A stretch of 64,000 nucleotides of DNA from Triangularia verruculosa (GCA_033296885.1 MU863977.1:1-64000); one strand, 5' to 3'; shown: positions 10,676 through 23,099, counted from the stretch's first letter. A program made the numbers and translations. The notes: generated from the letters alone by a model not told the origin.

Positions 10676-11559
10676 TCTGGGCAGAGGTGTTTGGAATAAA
10701 ACAGACAGATTTCTGGTGCCGGGACGAATGATGAGTAAAAGACCACAGAGTGCCCCTTAAGGTACCTAGGTGAGCAGGGCAGCCCAGAGGTCAAATACTT
10801 GACAATGCAAGTCCGGGCGGGACGGAGCACGATAGAATGGAGCATCGTATTCATTGCCATAATATCTGGGGACGTTGTGGATGAAGATCTCATCCTGGTT
10901 GTAGTGGGAGTCGGGGGTAGAAAAGTGCGGAATAGAGTGGACTTGATAGCCTGTTCGGCAAATTGGCTTCCGATAGGTGATGTCGACAGGACGAAGGGCC
11001 CAGCGGCAGTGAAGTGAATGGCACGAAGAAGCTGTCTGGGAAGGTGATTGGCCGTGCGGAGCTGTGAGAAATTGGGGTCTGGTGGTCGCTTTGCCGAAGT
11101 CGATGTTCGACGAGGAAGCTGATGACGACTCGTTCCGGTCTCTATCTGCTGGAGCTTTAGCTGACCACATATGATGGTCAGATACATTCCGAGGTATACG
11201 TGCCTGCAATCGGCAACTATCCATCCAAGACAAGCTTTCTTGTGGCTTGCCAAGGGCCTTTGCACATAGCGCTCCGGATCTTGGCCTCTTGGTCGGTTGC
11301 ATTTCCAATGCTTGTTCTTTCTTGACTTTTGCTTGGAGGTGCAAGGGGTAATGACTATAGGCCCGGAAGAATGTAGCTCCAACTTGAACATCCACCATTT
11401 TGTCCCGTCGGGTCCATATGTGGTCCCGATCCCACACTGGTATTCTGCCGGAATCTGACATCCGAGGACTGCCCCGCATCTTCTCGATTGTTTCCATTCC
11501 ATGCGCCTGCCCCTGTCAGCTAGGTTGTGCCTTCAGGACCATAGCTGCATCTTTGAGCC
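10676..11559. other. Divergent promoter region
   Basis: Shared upstream space between the secreted dehydrogenase (minus) and the ABM-fold gene (plus). A palindromic AGGT/ACCT motif copy (ggtacctagg) is at 10761-10770. A long minus-strand reading frame here starts inside the dehydrogenase gene and lacks protein-like character, so I do not call it. Confidence 0.5.
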
Positions 11560-12006
11560 ATGCCCGCCCTTCACTTCCTCGCCATACTATGCCCCAAACC
11601 TGACAGGGTGGCACGTGTGAGTGCATCACATCTCAGCCCTTTTGATACTTGCTTGAGTACAAGAGGCTAAACTCTTGCTTCCATCTAGGTTGAGAAAATA
11701 GCAGAGTCTGTTTGCGACTATGTCGAGGAGAATGAGCCTGGGGTGTTGCAGTACCAGTGGTTTCGAGCTGGGACTGCCGATGAGCCCAAGATTGTCGTCT
11801 GGGAAATGTAAGTACCTCCCTCCAAAAAGCCTCTTCCAAGAGCCTAAGAGACCACCAGTTATACCGATCAAGCTGCGGTTGACGCCCACAAGTCGAGTTC
11901 AAAGCTGGTCTGGTTGATCGAGACCGAGGAGGAGGAAAGCAACATGCGCGAGCCCATCCAGGTTTTGCCGTTGGAGCCGTTCGCCGGCTGGACAACCCGA
12001 ACTTAG
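11560..12006 (+). CDS. ABM-fold (dimeric alpha-beta barrel) small protein
   Basis: Small protein of 107 residues resembling the antibiotic-biosynthesis monooxygenase (ABM) superfamily, cofactor-free oxygenases and related dimeric ferredoxin-like folds. Three exons: 11560-11616, 11689-11807 and 11859-12006; each is short, so the gene is invisible to a plain reading-frame search. The join gives MPALHFLAILCPKPDRVAR, then VEKIAESVCDYVEENEPGVL, QYQWFRAG, IVVWEIYTDQAAVDAHKSS and a C-terminal VLPLEPFAGWT. This is the usual ABM strand-helix order ending in the helix after the WEIY strand. Introns are 72 and 51 bases with gtgagt and gtaagt donors. The substrate is unknown; it could be a stress or quinone oxygenase. 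Confidence 0.8.
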
Positions 12007-12225
12007 GGTGATTTGTATGCATTTGACTTGTCAATGAACTTGTAGTTTCTCCAAACCTCTATGTCAACCTTGAACCTGGAAGCAAGCTTGAAGATCACGT
12101 GATTTCCTGGGTATCTCGCGTCCGGTTGGCCCCACTTTTCACCCAGAACCAAACCGCGTCGTTTGCAGTCCGCCACTCTCCTTTTAAATCGACAGACAAC
12201 CAGGGGCCACAGCATCGTCAGAGAC
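12007..12225. promoter_or_regulatory. Short spacer, RecQ promoter side
   Basis: Only 219 bases separate the ABM-fold gene from the RecQ start, so the helicase promoter must lie here or inside the upstream gene. No clear TATA box. Confidence 0.4.
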
Positions 12226-14798
12226 ATGTCAGATAACGAGTACGACGACGATGTGTTCGATGATTTTGAACTGGATAACGACGATGTATTTGACGGTATC
12301 GACGAAGACGAGCTCGTCGAACTGGAGCGGCCCGGAAAACGGCTGAAAGTGGAAGCACCCCCAGAGGCGAGAGATGATTCACCAGAGGGCGGCGGTCACC
12401 TCGCGCTGGCTGAGCAGCTTCTGTCCAAGCAGTTCGGGTACCAATCCTTCCGTCACGAACAAGCGGCCGCCATTCAGCGTATTCTCGCTGGCGACAACGC
12501 GCTCGTCATTTTCCCCACGGGAGCAGGCAAGTCACTGTGCTACCAAATCCCTGCCATCGCCTTCCCCGAACTAGACCGTGCCGAGGGCGCAAGAGCGTCA
12601 AGGGATGCAGGAGTCACCGTTGTTGTGTCGCCTCTGATCGCGCTGATGAAGGACCAGGTCGATGCTCTCAAGAAACGCGGCATCCCAGCAGAGAGTATCG
12701 ATTCGAGCAAGAAATGGGAGGAGCTTCAGGTCGTCTATGATGCCCTCAGGCGATCTCAGCTTCGGATTTTGTACTGCGCACCTGAGCGCCTTAACAACGA
12801 GGGCTTTGTCGAGACCGTCAAGCGGATTCCCGGTGGCATTCGGTTGTTGGCCGTGGACGAAGCCCATTGCGTTTCCGAGGTCGGTCTTTCTCCCCCGTCT
12901 TCCATCATTACTGTGTCTCTGAACCAGCTCGCCACTGACAATTGGCCACACAATTAGTGGGGACACTCTTTCCGCCCCGACTACCTCAAAGGTGAGAAGA
13001 CTCGTCACATCGCCATCCCACTGTATCCGGCCTGGTCTGACTGGCATTTTTGAGACAGTGGCTCGATTCGTCGACGAAATCAAGGCAGAGCGTGTCATTT
13101 GCCTCACAGCTACGGCTACGCCCAAGGTTGCTGAAGACATTTGCAAGGCATTTTCCATCAAGCCAGCATGCGTTTTCCGAACGACACCTTATAGACCCAA
13201 GTACGTTCTTCTCGTCGCCTCCGACAATGGAGCCCGTGCTAATTTCTTCAAGTCTGGAACTCCAAGCCAAGACTGTTTGCAAAGAGTATGATGGCGATAT
13301 CAGTGTCTCGCTGGGTATTATGCTAGGCTTCCATGCCAAGTCAGAGGGCGACAAGCGTTTCGAAGAGCTGTTCAAATTTCTACGCGCAAATCCTGGACCA
13401 ACCCTCGTCTACGTCGCCATGCAGCAGCAATGCGAGATCCATGCCAAAGTTCTTGGTGAACAGGGCTTCAAAGCTGCGCCTTTCCACGCCGGCCTCAAGA
13501 CTGAGCACAAGCAACAAGTCCAGGATGATTTCATGTCAGGTAAAGTCGACATTGTAAGTTTCTGTACCAAACACTTCCTACACTCTTTGCAAGGCTACTA
13601 GTCACTAATACGAACTCTGCCTTAGGTCTGCGCCACAATTGCTTTCGGCATGGGTATTGACAAGCCAAATATCCGAAACGTGGTTCACTGGGATTTGTCA
13701 AATACGGTTGAAGAGTACAGCCAGCAGATTGGGCGTGCAGGGCGTGACGGAAAACCGAGCAAGTGTATGTTTTATCTTGCACCCAGCGCCTTCTACCTCC
13801 GCGAGGTTTTCGCGCGTGGCGATCTCCCGTCAAGAACCTCGTTGGCCGGATTGGTGTTCGACATCTTCAAAGAAGCTCTGGGCGTTCCTGTAGGGGGCAT
13901 TTTCAAGACGAACCACTATCGGCAGCAGAAGGACTTTGACATACGACCAAGCCCCCTAAGCGTCATCTATGCCACCTTGGAGCTCCACTTTGGCTTATTT
14001 CGAGCCACAACTCCTGAGTATTCTACCTACAAGTTTGAGGCTATGCCCTCATATTTCCGGGTCACCAAGGAAGACAAGACCGCCGTGGCCGACGCCATCC
14101 TCAAAAATTCCAAAAAGAAGGTCAAGTGGTACGACATTGACGTCAACGAAGCTGCCGCATACAAGAGCACAGGGTTGAATCGCGGTGACATTGTGGCCAA
14201 GCTCAACCAGCTTGATCAACAGGGTCATATCAGGCTACAAGCAAGCGGCTTGACGAATCGTTATATTCTCCAAAAGGCCCTGCCCAAAACGCCGAGTGAG
14301 AAGGAGAAGGTTGTTGACAAGCTTTACAAGGACTTGGCAAGCCGTGAAAAGGATGCCCTGCAACGGTGCAAAAAGGTGATGGGCCTGATCACCGGCTCCA
14401 AGTGTTTTGCCCTATCTCTGGCTGAACACTTCGGCATGGGTCTTCCCGAAGGCAAGGAAAAGTGCGGGCACTGTTCTTTCTGCTTGACAGGCAAGCCAGT
14501 CGAGCCTCCCAGGCTCAAGGTGACGGCCACGACGGCTTCCAGCATCCAACAGGTGCTCAAGGCCACCGATGTCAGAGACGACCCAAGGTTCTTGGCGAGG
14601 GTGGCGTATGGAATTCGAAGCCCCAGGGTGACTGCTTTGAAATTAGACAAGAGCCCGGTGTTCCGATCGCTGGCGGACCACGATTTTGAGGTATGTCAAC
14701 CAATCCAGGATTATCGGCGTGGCAATTGCTGACTGGCTCTTTGCCAGGCGTTACTGGCCGAATTTACAAAGGCCTGTCAGAAGAAAGGGGAAAAGTGA
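12226..14798 (+). CDS. RecQ-family DNA helicase
   Basis: ATP-dependent 3'-5' DNA helicase for replication and recombination repair. Six exons: 12226-12879, 12958-12991, 13059-13200, 13253-13553, 13626-14690 and 14748-14798; 748 residues. An acidic N terminus (about 1-55) precedes the helicase core: motif I TGAGKS at 98-103, DEAH at 211-214 continuing across an intron as CVSE/WGHSFRPDYLK, then TATATPKV and motif VI QQIGRAGRDG at 410-419. A RecQ-C-terminal region with zinc ligands (CGHCSFC) follows. There is no HRDC domain. The length and the lack of a long N-terminal arm set it apart from BLM/QDE-3 types; it resembles the short RecQ paralog of filamentous fungi. The two tiny exons are supported by motif continuity. 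Confidence 0.95.
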
Positions 14799-17700
14799 GG
14801 AGCGAATCCCGGTCTAGGTAACGGGTCGATTCGAGACCTGGCTGTAAGCATGTATCTCGGCAGGCAATTATTTTCCTTGCTATAACTGCTAATGAGTGGG
14901 AGATATGATGCATGATGGCAAGGCTCCATGTCTGTTTCTATTTGTGTTATTTAGAGTTAGATGTTGGGCTGCGGATCCTCAAATCACCTGGCAGTGTATG
15001 TATACAAGCATACCTAGGTAATCTGTGATTCGAATGTCATGGACGGTAACTTGCTTCGAGTCGGCAGTGTCTCTATCGATTACTCGAATCGTATCTGAAG
15101 CCGAGTGCCTATGTAGCCGCGTGATCCGAGTCTCATCTTACATAGATAGAAGCATTCCAGCCCACCAGAAGAGAGCCTGCAATGAATGAGCCGGGACTTT
15201 TGTATCGTGGAGGGGTCAGACGGGACACCAATAAGCTGCCGCATTCAATACTTGGAAACGCCAGACCAAGATACGCCTATTGATTGATGCTATAGTGTAC
15301 ATACCGCCCATTCTTGTTGCAGTGTGCGGTTCCACCGTATTTCCTGTTACTATACTTGATGCAAGTGACTTGTGGTACTTGGGTGCTTCGGTCGGTGCTG
15401 TGTTATCTTGCCACGCATCACCTGCTCCTGGATCGACATGGATAGCGCCGAAGCATGGGCTTGAGCCCTATCAGACAGCACCAACAAAGCGATCAAGGTG
15501 CGCTCACATTTGACCAAACTGAGACTACTGCAGTCATCAACTAGGTAGGTAGCTACCAAGGAGATCAGTGCATCCAAAGCGTCCCCTTCCCGCCCCCCCG
15601 GACAATACATTGCGCAGCAGAGCTTAACACGCTGCTGTCGGGGGACCCTGATTTTCTTTTTTATTTCTGTCCAAAATCCCACTGTTGGTACCCACCCAAC
15701 GATATTCCCGATGCTGTGAGATGTGAGATTGACCTCGTGGATGCAACGCTCATTTAACCGGCGGTACAGGCTACGACACTGGCCGAGGGACGGGATGCGT
15801 AATGAATTACAGAGGCCTTGATAATTCGTTTGGATCTTTATGGCGGGTAAAGATGGCCACTTTATCATGCTGATTTCCTGGCCGAGCCAGGGAGTCTTGC
15901 CTACATAGGTACCTACCTTGTTTTTGTCTTTTTCGTTTTTTTGCCATGTTAAATGACACACTCCGCGCAATCAAGCCATAGCTAGCTTTCATGCATTTTC
16001 TTCGTTGCGTCGACTAGGTAGTTTTATCGATTCTTCACGGAAGGTGTTGGTTTGGAACCAATGTCACTGCGGGCGCTGACTCCAGGGTATTGCAGCCAGG
16101 GGGTAAGGTACCTTCTTCACGTTCCATTCTGCTTCTGTAATGTAGATCTGGTCAGCGATCAATACGCCAACGAACCGTGGATGGGAAATTGCGACGTAGA
16201 AGCGTGTCTCGGGCATGACTTTTAGTGTTGGTGTTTATGTGCCCAGTTTTCACGGAAACGCCGCCATCAGGACGTTTCTTTCTTCTTCCCCTTTTTTCGA
16301 GTCGTCGTGAAACCTTGGAGTTTCACTGATGCCAAGCTGGAGGGTACGGGAACAGACGCAGGACCAAGCCGCTGGTAAAGCCACCGCCTCAAATCAAGTC
16401 TTGGCTGTGCACGATAAGGAGGCTCAAATCCAGTTATGAAGCCAAGCAAAGCGCGAATCCCGTGATGGCCGTTCAGCGTCACCATGATGCCAGAACCGTC
16501 CCAGTGCACAATTGGCTCTCAGGAAAGCCCGAAACCCCAAGACCTTGACCCAGGACTGCGACAAAACAGGTAGCGAGTCGGATTCAAGAGCCAGGCATTT
16601 GCTGGGAATATTGTTGAGCTGTTGGCTGCTGGACACGTCCAGCGCCTTGGGAGGGTGCCGGAGGAGCTGCCCGTTTGGGAAACAGAGTCGATAACCGTCT
16701 CGTTTGAGCGGCAGTTGGTCCAAGCTTCCGGACGGGCGGATCAGGCGGAGGAGCAATGTCGAACAGGACAAAGGGTCCGAGAAGAGTGGGCAGCAGCGCG
16801 GGATGGAGCGCCAGGGCGCGATGGATGTCCAGCGTGGCATCGGCCAAGACGCGATGGACAACACCCACCTCCACACCGATCCCGACCTGGTCTGGTCTGG
16901 GACCTGCGTGCAGTGAAGCTGCAACGTTCAGGTGCAACGGTAGGCCCATACCGACACCGCATTTGGGCAGGCTGAAACGGCAAACTAATAGTCCGCTAGA
17001 TATCCTCGGTTGTTTGGGCGCCAATTCTGTGTTTGCCATGTCATCCACGGGGCAAAGGGAGGAAAGAGAACAGCACTCGTTGCCATGGTAGAACGAGTGT
17101 CGTCGTGAATGGAGCCATCTTGACACCGCAAGGATGACCCGGTCTGGGCGTTTCTCTGGGGAAAATGCGGGGTGACCGGACGAGGCCGTCTGGGGAAAAT
17201 CCACATCCCCTCCCCGCAAATTGAGCAGCAAAACAAAAGAGAGCTTGAACTTCGGAGATGAGCCGAGATCTGCCTGATCTTTGCGAGACATCTGAAGCTA
17301 TCCACTCCTCCACCGCTCTTCTCCTCCACACCGAGTCTGGGGAAGTGGCGACAGTCACGGTCGAATGTTCTCGCCCAGCTCCTCACCGTTGTGGTGTGGG
17401 GTAACGAGTGGAGGTTTGGCAAGTGTCTCCATAGGCACTTTCGTATCAGACATGGAAGACAAGACGACAGTGGCTCACGAGCAACGACAGCAGCCATTTA
17501 TTGACCAGATCAGGATCATGAAGTGAGAATACATACCTTAGACAGACGCTTGCGATGTCGGCTCCCGTGCCGTGTGGATTTCCACCTTCCTTGTTGCTCA
17601 TGTCCGGTTCCGATGTCTTGGTCAATATTGCAACCACGTAATCGCAGGGCCCGAGAATTACACTCTGCTGGTGGCATACGCAGTAACTGATGCGCTTGTG

Positions 17701-19378
17701 CGGCGCTCGCCAATCGCCCATCTCTACAGCTCTTTGCTGCAAGGAGGCGAAAACTCTGTCGCCCTGTGAAACACGGTCGTGTCTCCATGACGAGAATTTC
17801 GCTTCCTCCAATTTCAGCTGGCTGTCTGTGCCCGGGTCAGCCTCAACAGACCATCACCAAAACGTTATACACTCGGGCATGGCTTCCAGAAGCATTCCTC
17901 CCTTGGTCCGCCGCCTGCCTGACGCGGTGGTCCGATATACCTTGGTGGCTTGCGATCTGGCAGCCATCGCACGTGTCGAGACGGCGCTAGCAGAACACAC
18001 CATCTTTGCTCTCTCGAGTGCCGGAGTTGCAGCGCCAGCCCAGTCAACTGACCAGTGGCTGCTGTCGCATCGAGTCCAAGGAATTTATCCATCTGCCCGA
18101 AGGCTTCATCCGGCGCGCCGTTGGCGGCAGCCACGTGCGGGGATGAGGTTCGAAAGCTTGGCTTCGCTGCCGGCGATGGGGGCATCGTGAGCTGCCCAAT
18201 GGCGGGGCATCACCACGGCCAAGCCGGACATGCTGTACAGATCCGGGCTGCTGGTGGCGCTCAGCCAAGATGCTTACTGGACAGCTACACCAGGCAGGCC
18301 CCGCGTCCCAATCTCGCCAGACGGAGAGGAAGCGTTGCAGCCAAGGTCGCTTGGCCAGAGCCGGTGGGTTGGCGTGCCGTTTCTACCTGCAGAAACGCTT
18401 CCTTCAACCACCGCTCGCTGATCGGGCCGTCCTCGAGATGACAGATTGTTGTGGACCATCTACTATGGGGAATTGTGGTCACTGCCTGGCAGTGCCGCCA
18501 ATCGACGGCTGACTGGCGCAACTGGCGCAACTGGCTGGCACTTGGGATGAGTGAGACCCTTTTTTCCCGCTTCTTTTCCTTTTGCTTTCGGAACCATCCG
18601 GTCCATGGACCATGGACACGGCGATCTTTCCCTGTTCCGAAGCATCTGGCCTCGACAAGCTGACTCTCGGACGATAAGCTAAGAGCAAAAAAGACAAAAA
18701 TAAGACAAAAATGGGTGATTCTTGTGCTCCCAGACGAAAAAACGGCTGAAACTGCAGCAGACGCCCATCAGCTCATCCTCATCTCCTCACCTCCTCTCCG
18801 CCAACAGGCGACTAGTACATGCAGTGCTTATGTAGCTTGACAAAAATTCCAGGGAGCAGAAATACAGATTCGCTCCCGGTGCTTCCATTATCCGTCCGGC
18901 CGTGGGAAGGCCAGGGTGGTATCGTCTGTGGACTGGGGGGACGAGGTTGACGTGAACGGGCGGGCGGGCCATGATGGTGGGAAGTGGGAGGTGTAAGGAT
19001 TAAGGATGTGGACCCGCGTCGCTCTTTCCCTGCTGACGAGCCAGGATCGGCATGGGAATTGCCAAAAGATGCGACGTGGGTGTGCATTCGACTGCATTGC
19101 GACCGAATCTGCCTCCATGTCTCGGGGACCATTCGTGCCTTCCCAGGTATATAAGATGTCGAGGCCATCGCTGCTTCCTGCTGCGACTTGTCTCTTGTCT
19201 CTGCCATCTGAACCTGGAAGGCAGCCGGTCGTCTCAGTCTCCGCCGTTCGTCTGAAGTTCCCGATTAGCTTCGTGAACCTGGAACCGGATCGGTGTTGTG
19301 CAGAGCCTGCAAGTCCCCGACCTGTCTGAGCACAGCAGTGTCTTGACCCTCCCACCGTCACCTCTCTAATCCTCCGCC
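14799..19378. other. 4.6 kb stretch without a confident gene
   Basis: No supported protein, tRNA or transposon. Base composition looks ordinary, with no AT-rich RIP-like decay. AGGT/ACCT palindromic motif copies are at 15011-15020, about 15541-15557, 15904-15916 and 16014-16021. Reading frames on the minus strand at 16267-16509 and 16584-17291 and on the plus strand near 17880-18190 are open but recall no family and start at non-ATG codons or lack splice support. The right part is the promoter and leader of the permease at 19379, including a TATA box at 19148. Confidence 0.5.
19148..19155 (+). promoter_or_regulatory. TATA box of permease gene
   Basis: TATATAAG, 231 bases before the permease ATG, followed by a pyrimidine-rich leader. 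This is a good position and match for a fungal core promoter with a long 5' untranslated region. Confidence 0.5.
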
Positions 19379-21045
19379 ATGGGTGCCGCCGCAGAGGTCT
19401 CCGGTGCCGACCGGGATATACCCACCACCGAGTCCGACAGCCTTTCCAACGAGAAGGCCACCTTCAAGAACACCGACAGCGATGCCGTCGAGAGTGCCGG
19501 CTGGGACGAGACAACCACCAGGAGGCTCATCCGCAAGATCGATCTCAAACTGCTCCCTTTCCTGGCCCTGCTTTACCTCCTTTCCTTCCTAGACCGCACA
19601 AACATCGGCAATGCCCGTCTCGACACTCTCGAGAAGGACCTCAAGCTCGACTCGGCCCGCCTCCAATACAACGATGCCCTGGCCATCTTCTTTCCCTTCT
19701 ACGTGGCCGCCGAGGTCCCCTCCAACATGGCCATGAAGCGCTTCCGCCCTTCTATCTGGATTCCCAGCATCATGGTGGCCTGGGGTATCTGCACTACTCT
19801 CATGGGCATTGTCCACAACTACACCGGTCTCATGGCTGTCCGTGCTGTCTTGGGTATTGCTGAGGGTGGTCTGTTCCCCGGTATCACCTACTAGTGAGTG
19901 GCATGCTTCGGCATCTGTTGTTCTGGTTGTGCTAACCACCACGCTTGCAACAGCATTACCATGTGGTACCGTCGCCACGAGTGCGGTCTGCGCATGGCCA
20001 TCTTCTTCTCGGCCGCCACCGCTGCCGGTGCTTTCGGTGGTCTCTTGGCCCGCGGTATCGTTGAGATGAGGGGTGTGGGCGGTCTTTCTGGTTGGCAATG
20101 GATCTTTATCCTCGAAGGTATCCTCACCGTCATTATTGCCATTTCCGCCTACTTCGTCATGCAGGATTATCCCGCCACAGCCAAATTCCTCACCGCTGAG
20201 GAGCGCGCCGAAGTCAGCGCCCGTCTCAAGCGCGATCGGTCTTCGCTGGCTGATGAGTTCGACATGAAGTACTTCTGGGCCGCCCTCAAGGACTGGAAGA
20301 TCTGGGTGCACATGTTCATCACCATTGGCGTGTACACTGGTCTCTACTCGTACTCGCTCTTCCTCCCCACCATCATCAACGATCTCGGCACCGCCACCTC
20401 CCCCGAGATGGCCCAGCTCATGACCGTTCCTCCCTATATTGTGGCGTGCCTGTTCTGCATTGGTGCCGGCTGGCACGCTGACAAGCGCGGTGAGCGCGGT
20501 ATCTACATGATTGGATTCATGATCATGGCGTAAGTCTCCCCTTCTCTTTTTGTCAAAGAACAATCTTGCAGATCTTCAAAAAAAAAAAACCGGTTCTGAC
20601 CCGCTTGCTCTACAGTATGGTTGGACTCATCTGCTTGATTGCCACCTCGAACGCTGGTGTTCGCTACCTTGGCTGCTTCCTTCTTGCCTCTGGCATTTAC
20701 CCCAACGTTCCTCAGGGTGTCGCGTGGAACGGCAACAACATTGGTGGCTCCCTCAAGCGTGGTGTCGGTATCGCTATGCACGTCGGCTTCGGCAATTTGG
20801 GTGGTACCGTTTCGGCCTACCTCTTTTTGACCAAGGACCGCCCCCGATACTACCCCGGTTTCGCCACTCTGCTTGCCTGCCAGGCCATGGCTGCCGTTTT
20901 ATCCATCTGGATGACCATTTACCTGCGCCGGGAGAATGCTCGCCGCGACCGCGAGTACAAGCCCCCAAGCGAGTATACCGAGGAGGAGCGCGTCGCCGAG
21001 CGCGAGAAGGGCGACAATGCCACCTTCTTCCGTTACACCATCTAA
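19379..21045 (+). CDS. MFS anion:cation symporter, Dal5/allantoate permease-like
   Basis: Plasma-membrane transporter of 506 residues in the major facilitator superfamily, anion:cation symporter branch (Dal5, Tna1, Vht1 relatives). Candidate substrates are allantoate, nicotinate, biotin, pantothenate or other small carboxylates; I cannot choose. Exons 19379-19893, 19954-20529 and 20616-21045, introns of 60 and 86 bases; the second intron holds an A-rich run at 20578-20589. Twelve hydrophobic segments fit. Signature pieces are DLKLLPFLALLYLLSFLDR, NIGNARL, VRAVLGIAEGGLFPG, YYITMWYRR and NIGGSLKRGVGIAMHVG. The acidic N and C termini are cytosolic. The ATG has a good context, with a TATA box upstream. 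Expression is probably controlled by nutrients, judging by family only. Confidence 0.93.
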
Positions 21046-21725
21046 AGAAGTCACGAACATCTCATTTCATGTCTTGTCCTGTCATTTTCCCGCATCGATA
21101 TCCGGGTTGTAGTTTTTGGGGTGGCACTATCGGGGAGGTGGGATGGACAGCTCTTGGGGTGCACTTGTCTACTTGATATGAATTCTCCAGTATCGGAAGC
21201 ATATCGGTCGGCACAGCCCTAGCATCGTATATGATGCGTAACAAAATAATAGACTATTCCTGCCAGGTTCTTGTCGAGAATCAGCACAAGTCTTGCTACA
21301 TGTGTTACCATGGTGCAGTTTGTGTTAGACCCTGCGTATGCTTGTCTTGGACATCAATGTCTCGGATTTTGGCAGATTGAAGACGGCACACAAGAGGTGA
21401 ACTGATAGTCCCTCAGGTATACCCGGACCTGCCGGGGGACCCGAAGAGGGCTGGCTATAAGCGTGGGCGGGAACTAGGCGTAGCGTGAATTCTCGTATCT
21501 AGAGCGAACTCGCTTAATAAGAAAGGGATTGATCGTCCAGCGAATATCTAGCAAGCCTGAAAATACAACCCTTTTCTTTCGGCCATCCCAAGCACAGATT
21601 CTGTACTATCTATCATTAGTGTAGGCTGAAAAGGAAAAAATTCATAAGTGTCCTCTAAAAAGATTTCTGATGTCGTTTTTGAACTAGGTATGTGAGACGT
21701 GAAAGACGAGAATGCAAAAATTGAA
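21046..21725. other. Spacer between permease and tRNA-Leu
   Basis: 3' region of the permease gene followed by AT-richer sequence without a gene. Nothing recognisable. Confidence 0.45.
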
Positions 21726-21834
21726 TGATGAGAGTGGGATTCGAACCCACGCCCTTTCGGACCACGGAATCCTGACAGGATGTTGATTAAGGAAGACCTT
21801 AACGTGGCGCCTTAGACCGCTCGGCCATCTCACC
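21726..21834 (-). tRNA. tRNA-Leu(AAG) with intron
   Basis: Read on the minus strand it starts GGTGAGATGGCCGAGCGGTC and ends in the T arm GTGGGTTCGAATCCCAC. The acceptor GGTGAGA pairs with TCTCATC, and the discriminator is A. The anticodon stem CCACG/CGTGG encloses TTAAGG, giving anticodon AAG. About 29 bases lie between position 37 and the 3' half of the stem and are read as an intron; it contains CCTTAA, which can pair with the anticodon loop. A long variable arm confirms a class II leucine tRNA. Confidence 0.93.
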
Positions 21835-22021
21835 TTATGATTGGTTAGTTTCCATGCATGAATCAAAGCTATATGAGACGAGGCCATGTGCTACCCATTC
21901 CTGAGAGATGTAAGATATATACCTAGTATACCTATGGCCCGGCTCTTCTAGACTCGTGCAGCTTTTCCTTCACCAAACACCTGAAGCTAAAAAATGGTTT
22001 GACCTTACTCAGACTGCCAAG

Positions 22022-23099
22022 ATGAGATCACACTGGATTATTTCCTTCTCTCTCAGTGCGTTGGCGGCAAACCACAAGAAGCCAGACCACAAGTTTGAGA
22101 ACCCTATCGGCTACATCACACTTGAGGAGCGCTGGGCTTCTCTCGCGCTTTATCCCTCCTCCCCTGCCGTCCTTTCACCACTGCCACCTCTGGTCCTCAA
22201 CACAACACTGACCAACCTTCAAGAAGTTGGCCCCGTCCGTCTCGCAGCCATGAAGAAGAAATCCATCTCCCTCCAGGTGGTCTATCATGTTGCCTCTGGC
22301 CCCGAAGCCATGTACAATCCCAATCTCACAGCTTTGGCCAACAGTCAACTATTCACCCGCATTAAACACTCAGGTACCCTGCCAATATCAGAGGCTTCTG
22401 CGTGCCTCCCATGGCTCTTCCTGCTGAAGCAGCCAGCCAGCTGAAGATGTGCGTTAACAAGTATGGCTTTGTTGGCGCCTTGATTGACCCCTATGCTGTC
22501 CAGCCTTCTGGGAACAAGTACCGGTTTTACGAAGGGAGGGAGTATGTTGTCTTCTGGCACGCCGTGCAAGACCTGAATGTACCGGTTTATTTGCATCCAT
22601 CTTTTCCGTCCTTGGATGATGTTTTCACCCCTGGTGAGTTGTACCCACAGGAAGATTCTGTGGCCACCTCGGCTGGTTTGGCCACGGCAGGTTGGGATTG
22701 GCATCCGCGAACTGGCCTCTCATCCCTCAGACTATGCGCCGGCGGTGTATTCGACAGGTTCCCCGAACTGCAGATCGTCTTGGGACATATGAGGGAGATG
22801 GTACCGTTTTACCTGTGGAGGTCAGACGTCGTGTTCAGCAGGGGCAGGCCAACCTCACTGCGGGACGCATGAAGAAACAATGTGTGGGTGGCCATCAACG
22901 CAGTGTGGGCTCTGGACGCCATGAGGATGGTGCTTGCTGTGACAGACCCGAAGAGGTCATGTACGCAGTCGACTATCCTTTTGGAGGCAACGCTGCGGGG
23001 ACGGCCTTCATGAAGGAGCTGTGCAAGAGAAAGCTGGTTAGCGAAAAGGAATTCAGGGGCATTGCAAGCGAGAATGCGAAGAAGCTACTCCGCCTATAG
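22022..23099 (+). pseudogene. Amidohydrolase-2 family gene, disrupted
   Basis: Remnant of a metal-dependent amidohydrolase/decarboxylase (aminocarboxymuconate- or dihydroxybenzoate-decarboxylase-like barrel). The order of family segments is intact: ITLEERW near 22114, GFVGALID, VPVYLHPSFPS, GWDWHPRTGLSSLRL, GVFDRFPELQIVLGHM and VMYAVDYPFGGNA near the end. Three changes break it: a frame change near 22371 (KHS to YPANIRGF), an in-frame TGA at 22869-22871 between SLRDA and RNNVWVAINAVW, and a second frame change near 22945 before PEEVMYAVDY. Both shifts equal the loss of one base. There are no splice signals of usable length at any of them. Either a decaying gene or a cluster of sequence errors; three hits favour a pseudogene. 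Confidence 0.85.

Noticed and set aside
10552..11502. 316-residue minus-strand frame upstream of the dehydrogenase
   Set aside because: It starts from a position inside the dehydrogenase first intron region, has mixed low-complexity content and no family pattern; the spliced dehydrogenase explains part of it.
15350..15970. 206-residue minus-strand frame
   Set aside because: Random composition, contains AGGT motif copies, no recognisable domain.
16584..17291. 235-residue minus-strand frame in the 4.6 kb spacer
   Set aside because: One part looks faintly protein-like, but codon use is mixed, the N-terminal half is not, and no splice model improves it.
17766..18190. Plus-strand frames near 17.9-18.2 kb as a small gene
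   Set aside because: Starts with ATG but shows no domain, no splice continuation and a highly basic random C terminus.
19589..20563. 324-residue frame antisense to the permease
   Set aside because: His/Asp/Glu-rich shadow of codon-biased coding sequence on the other strand.
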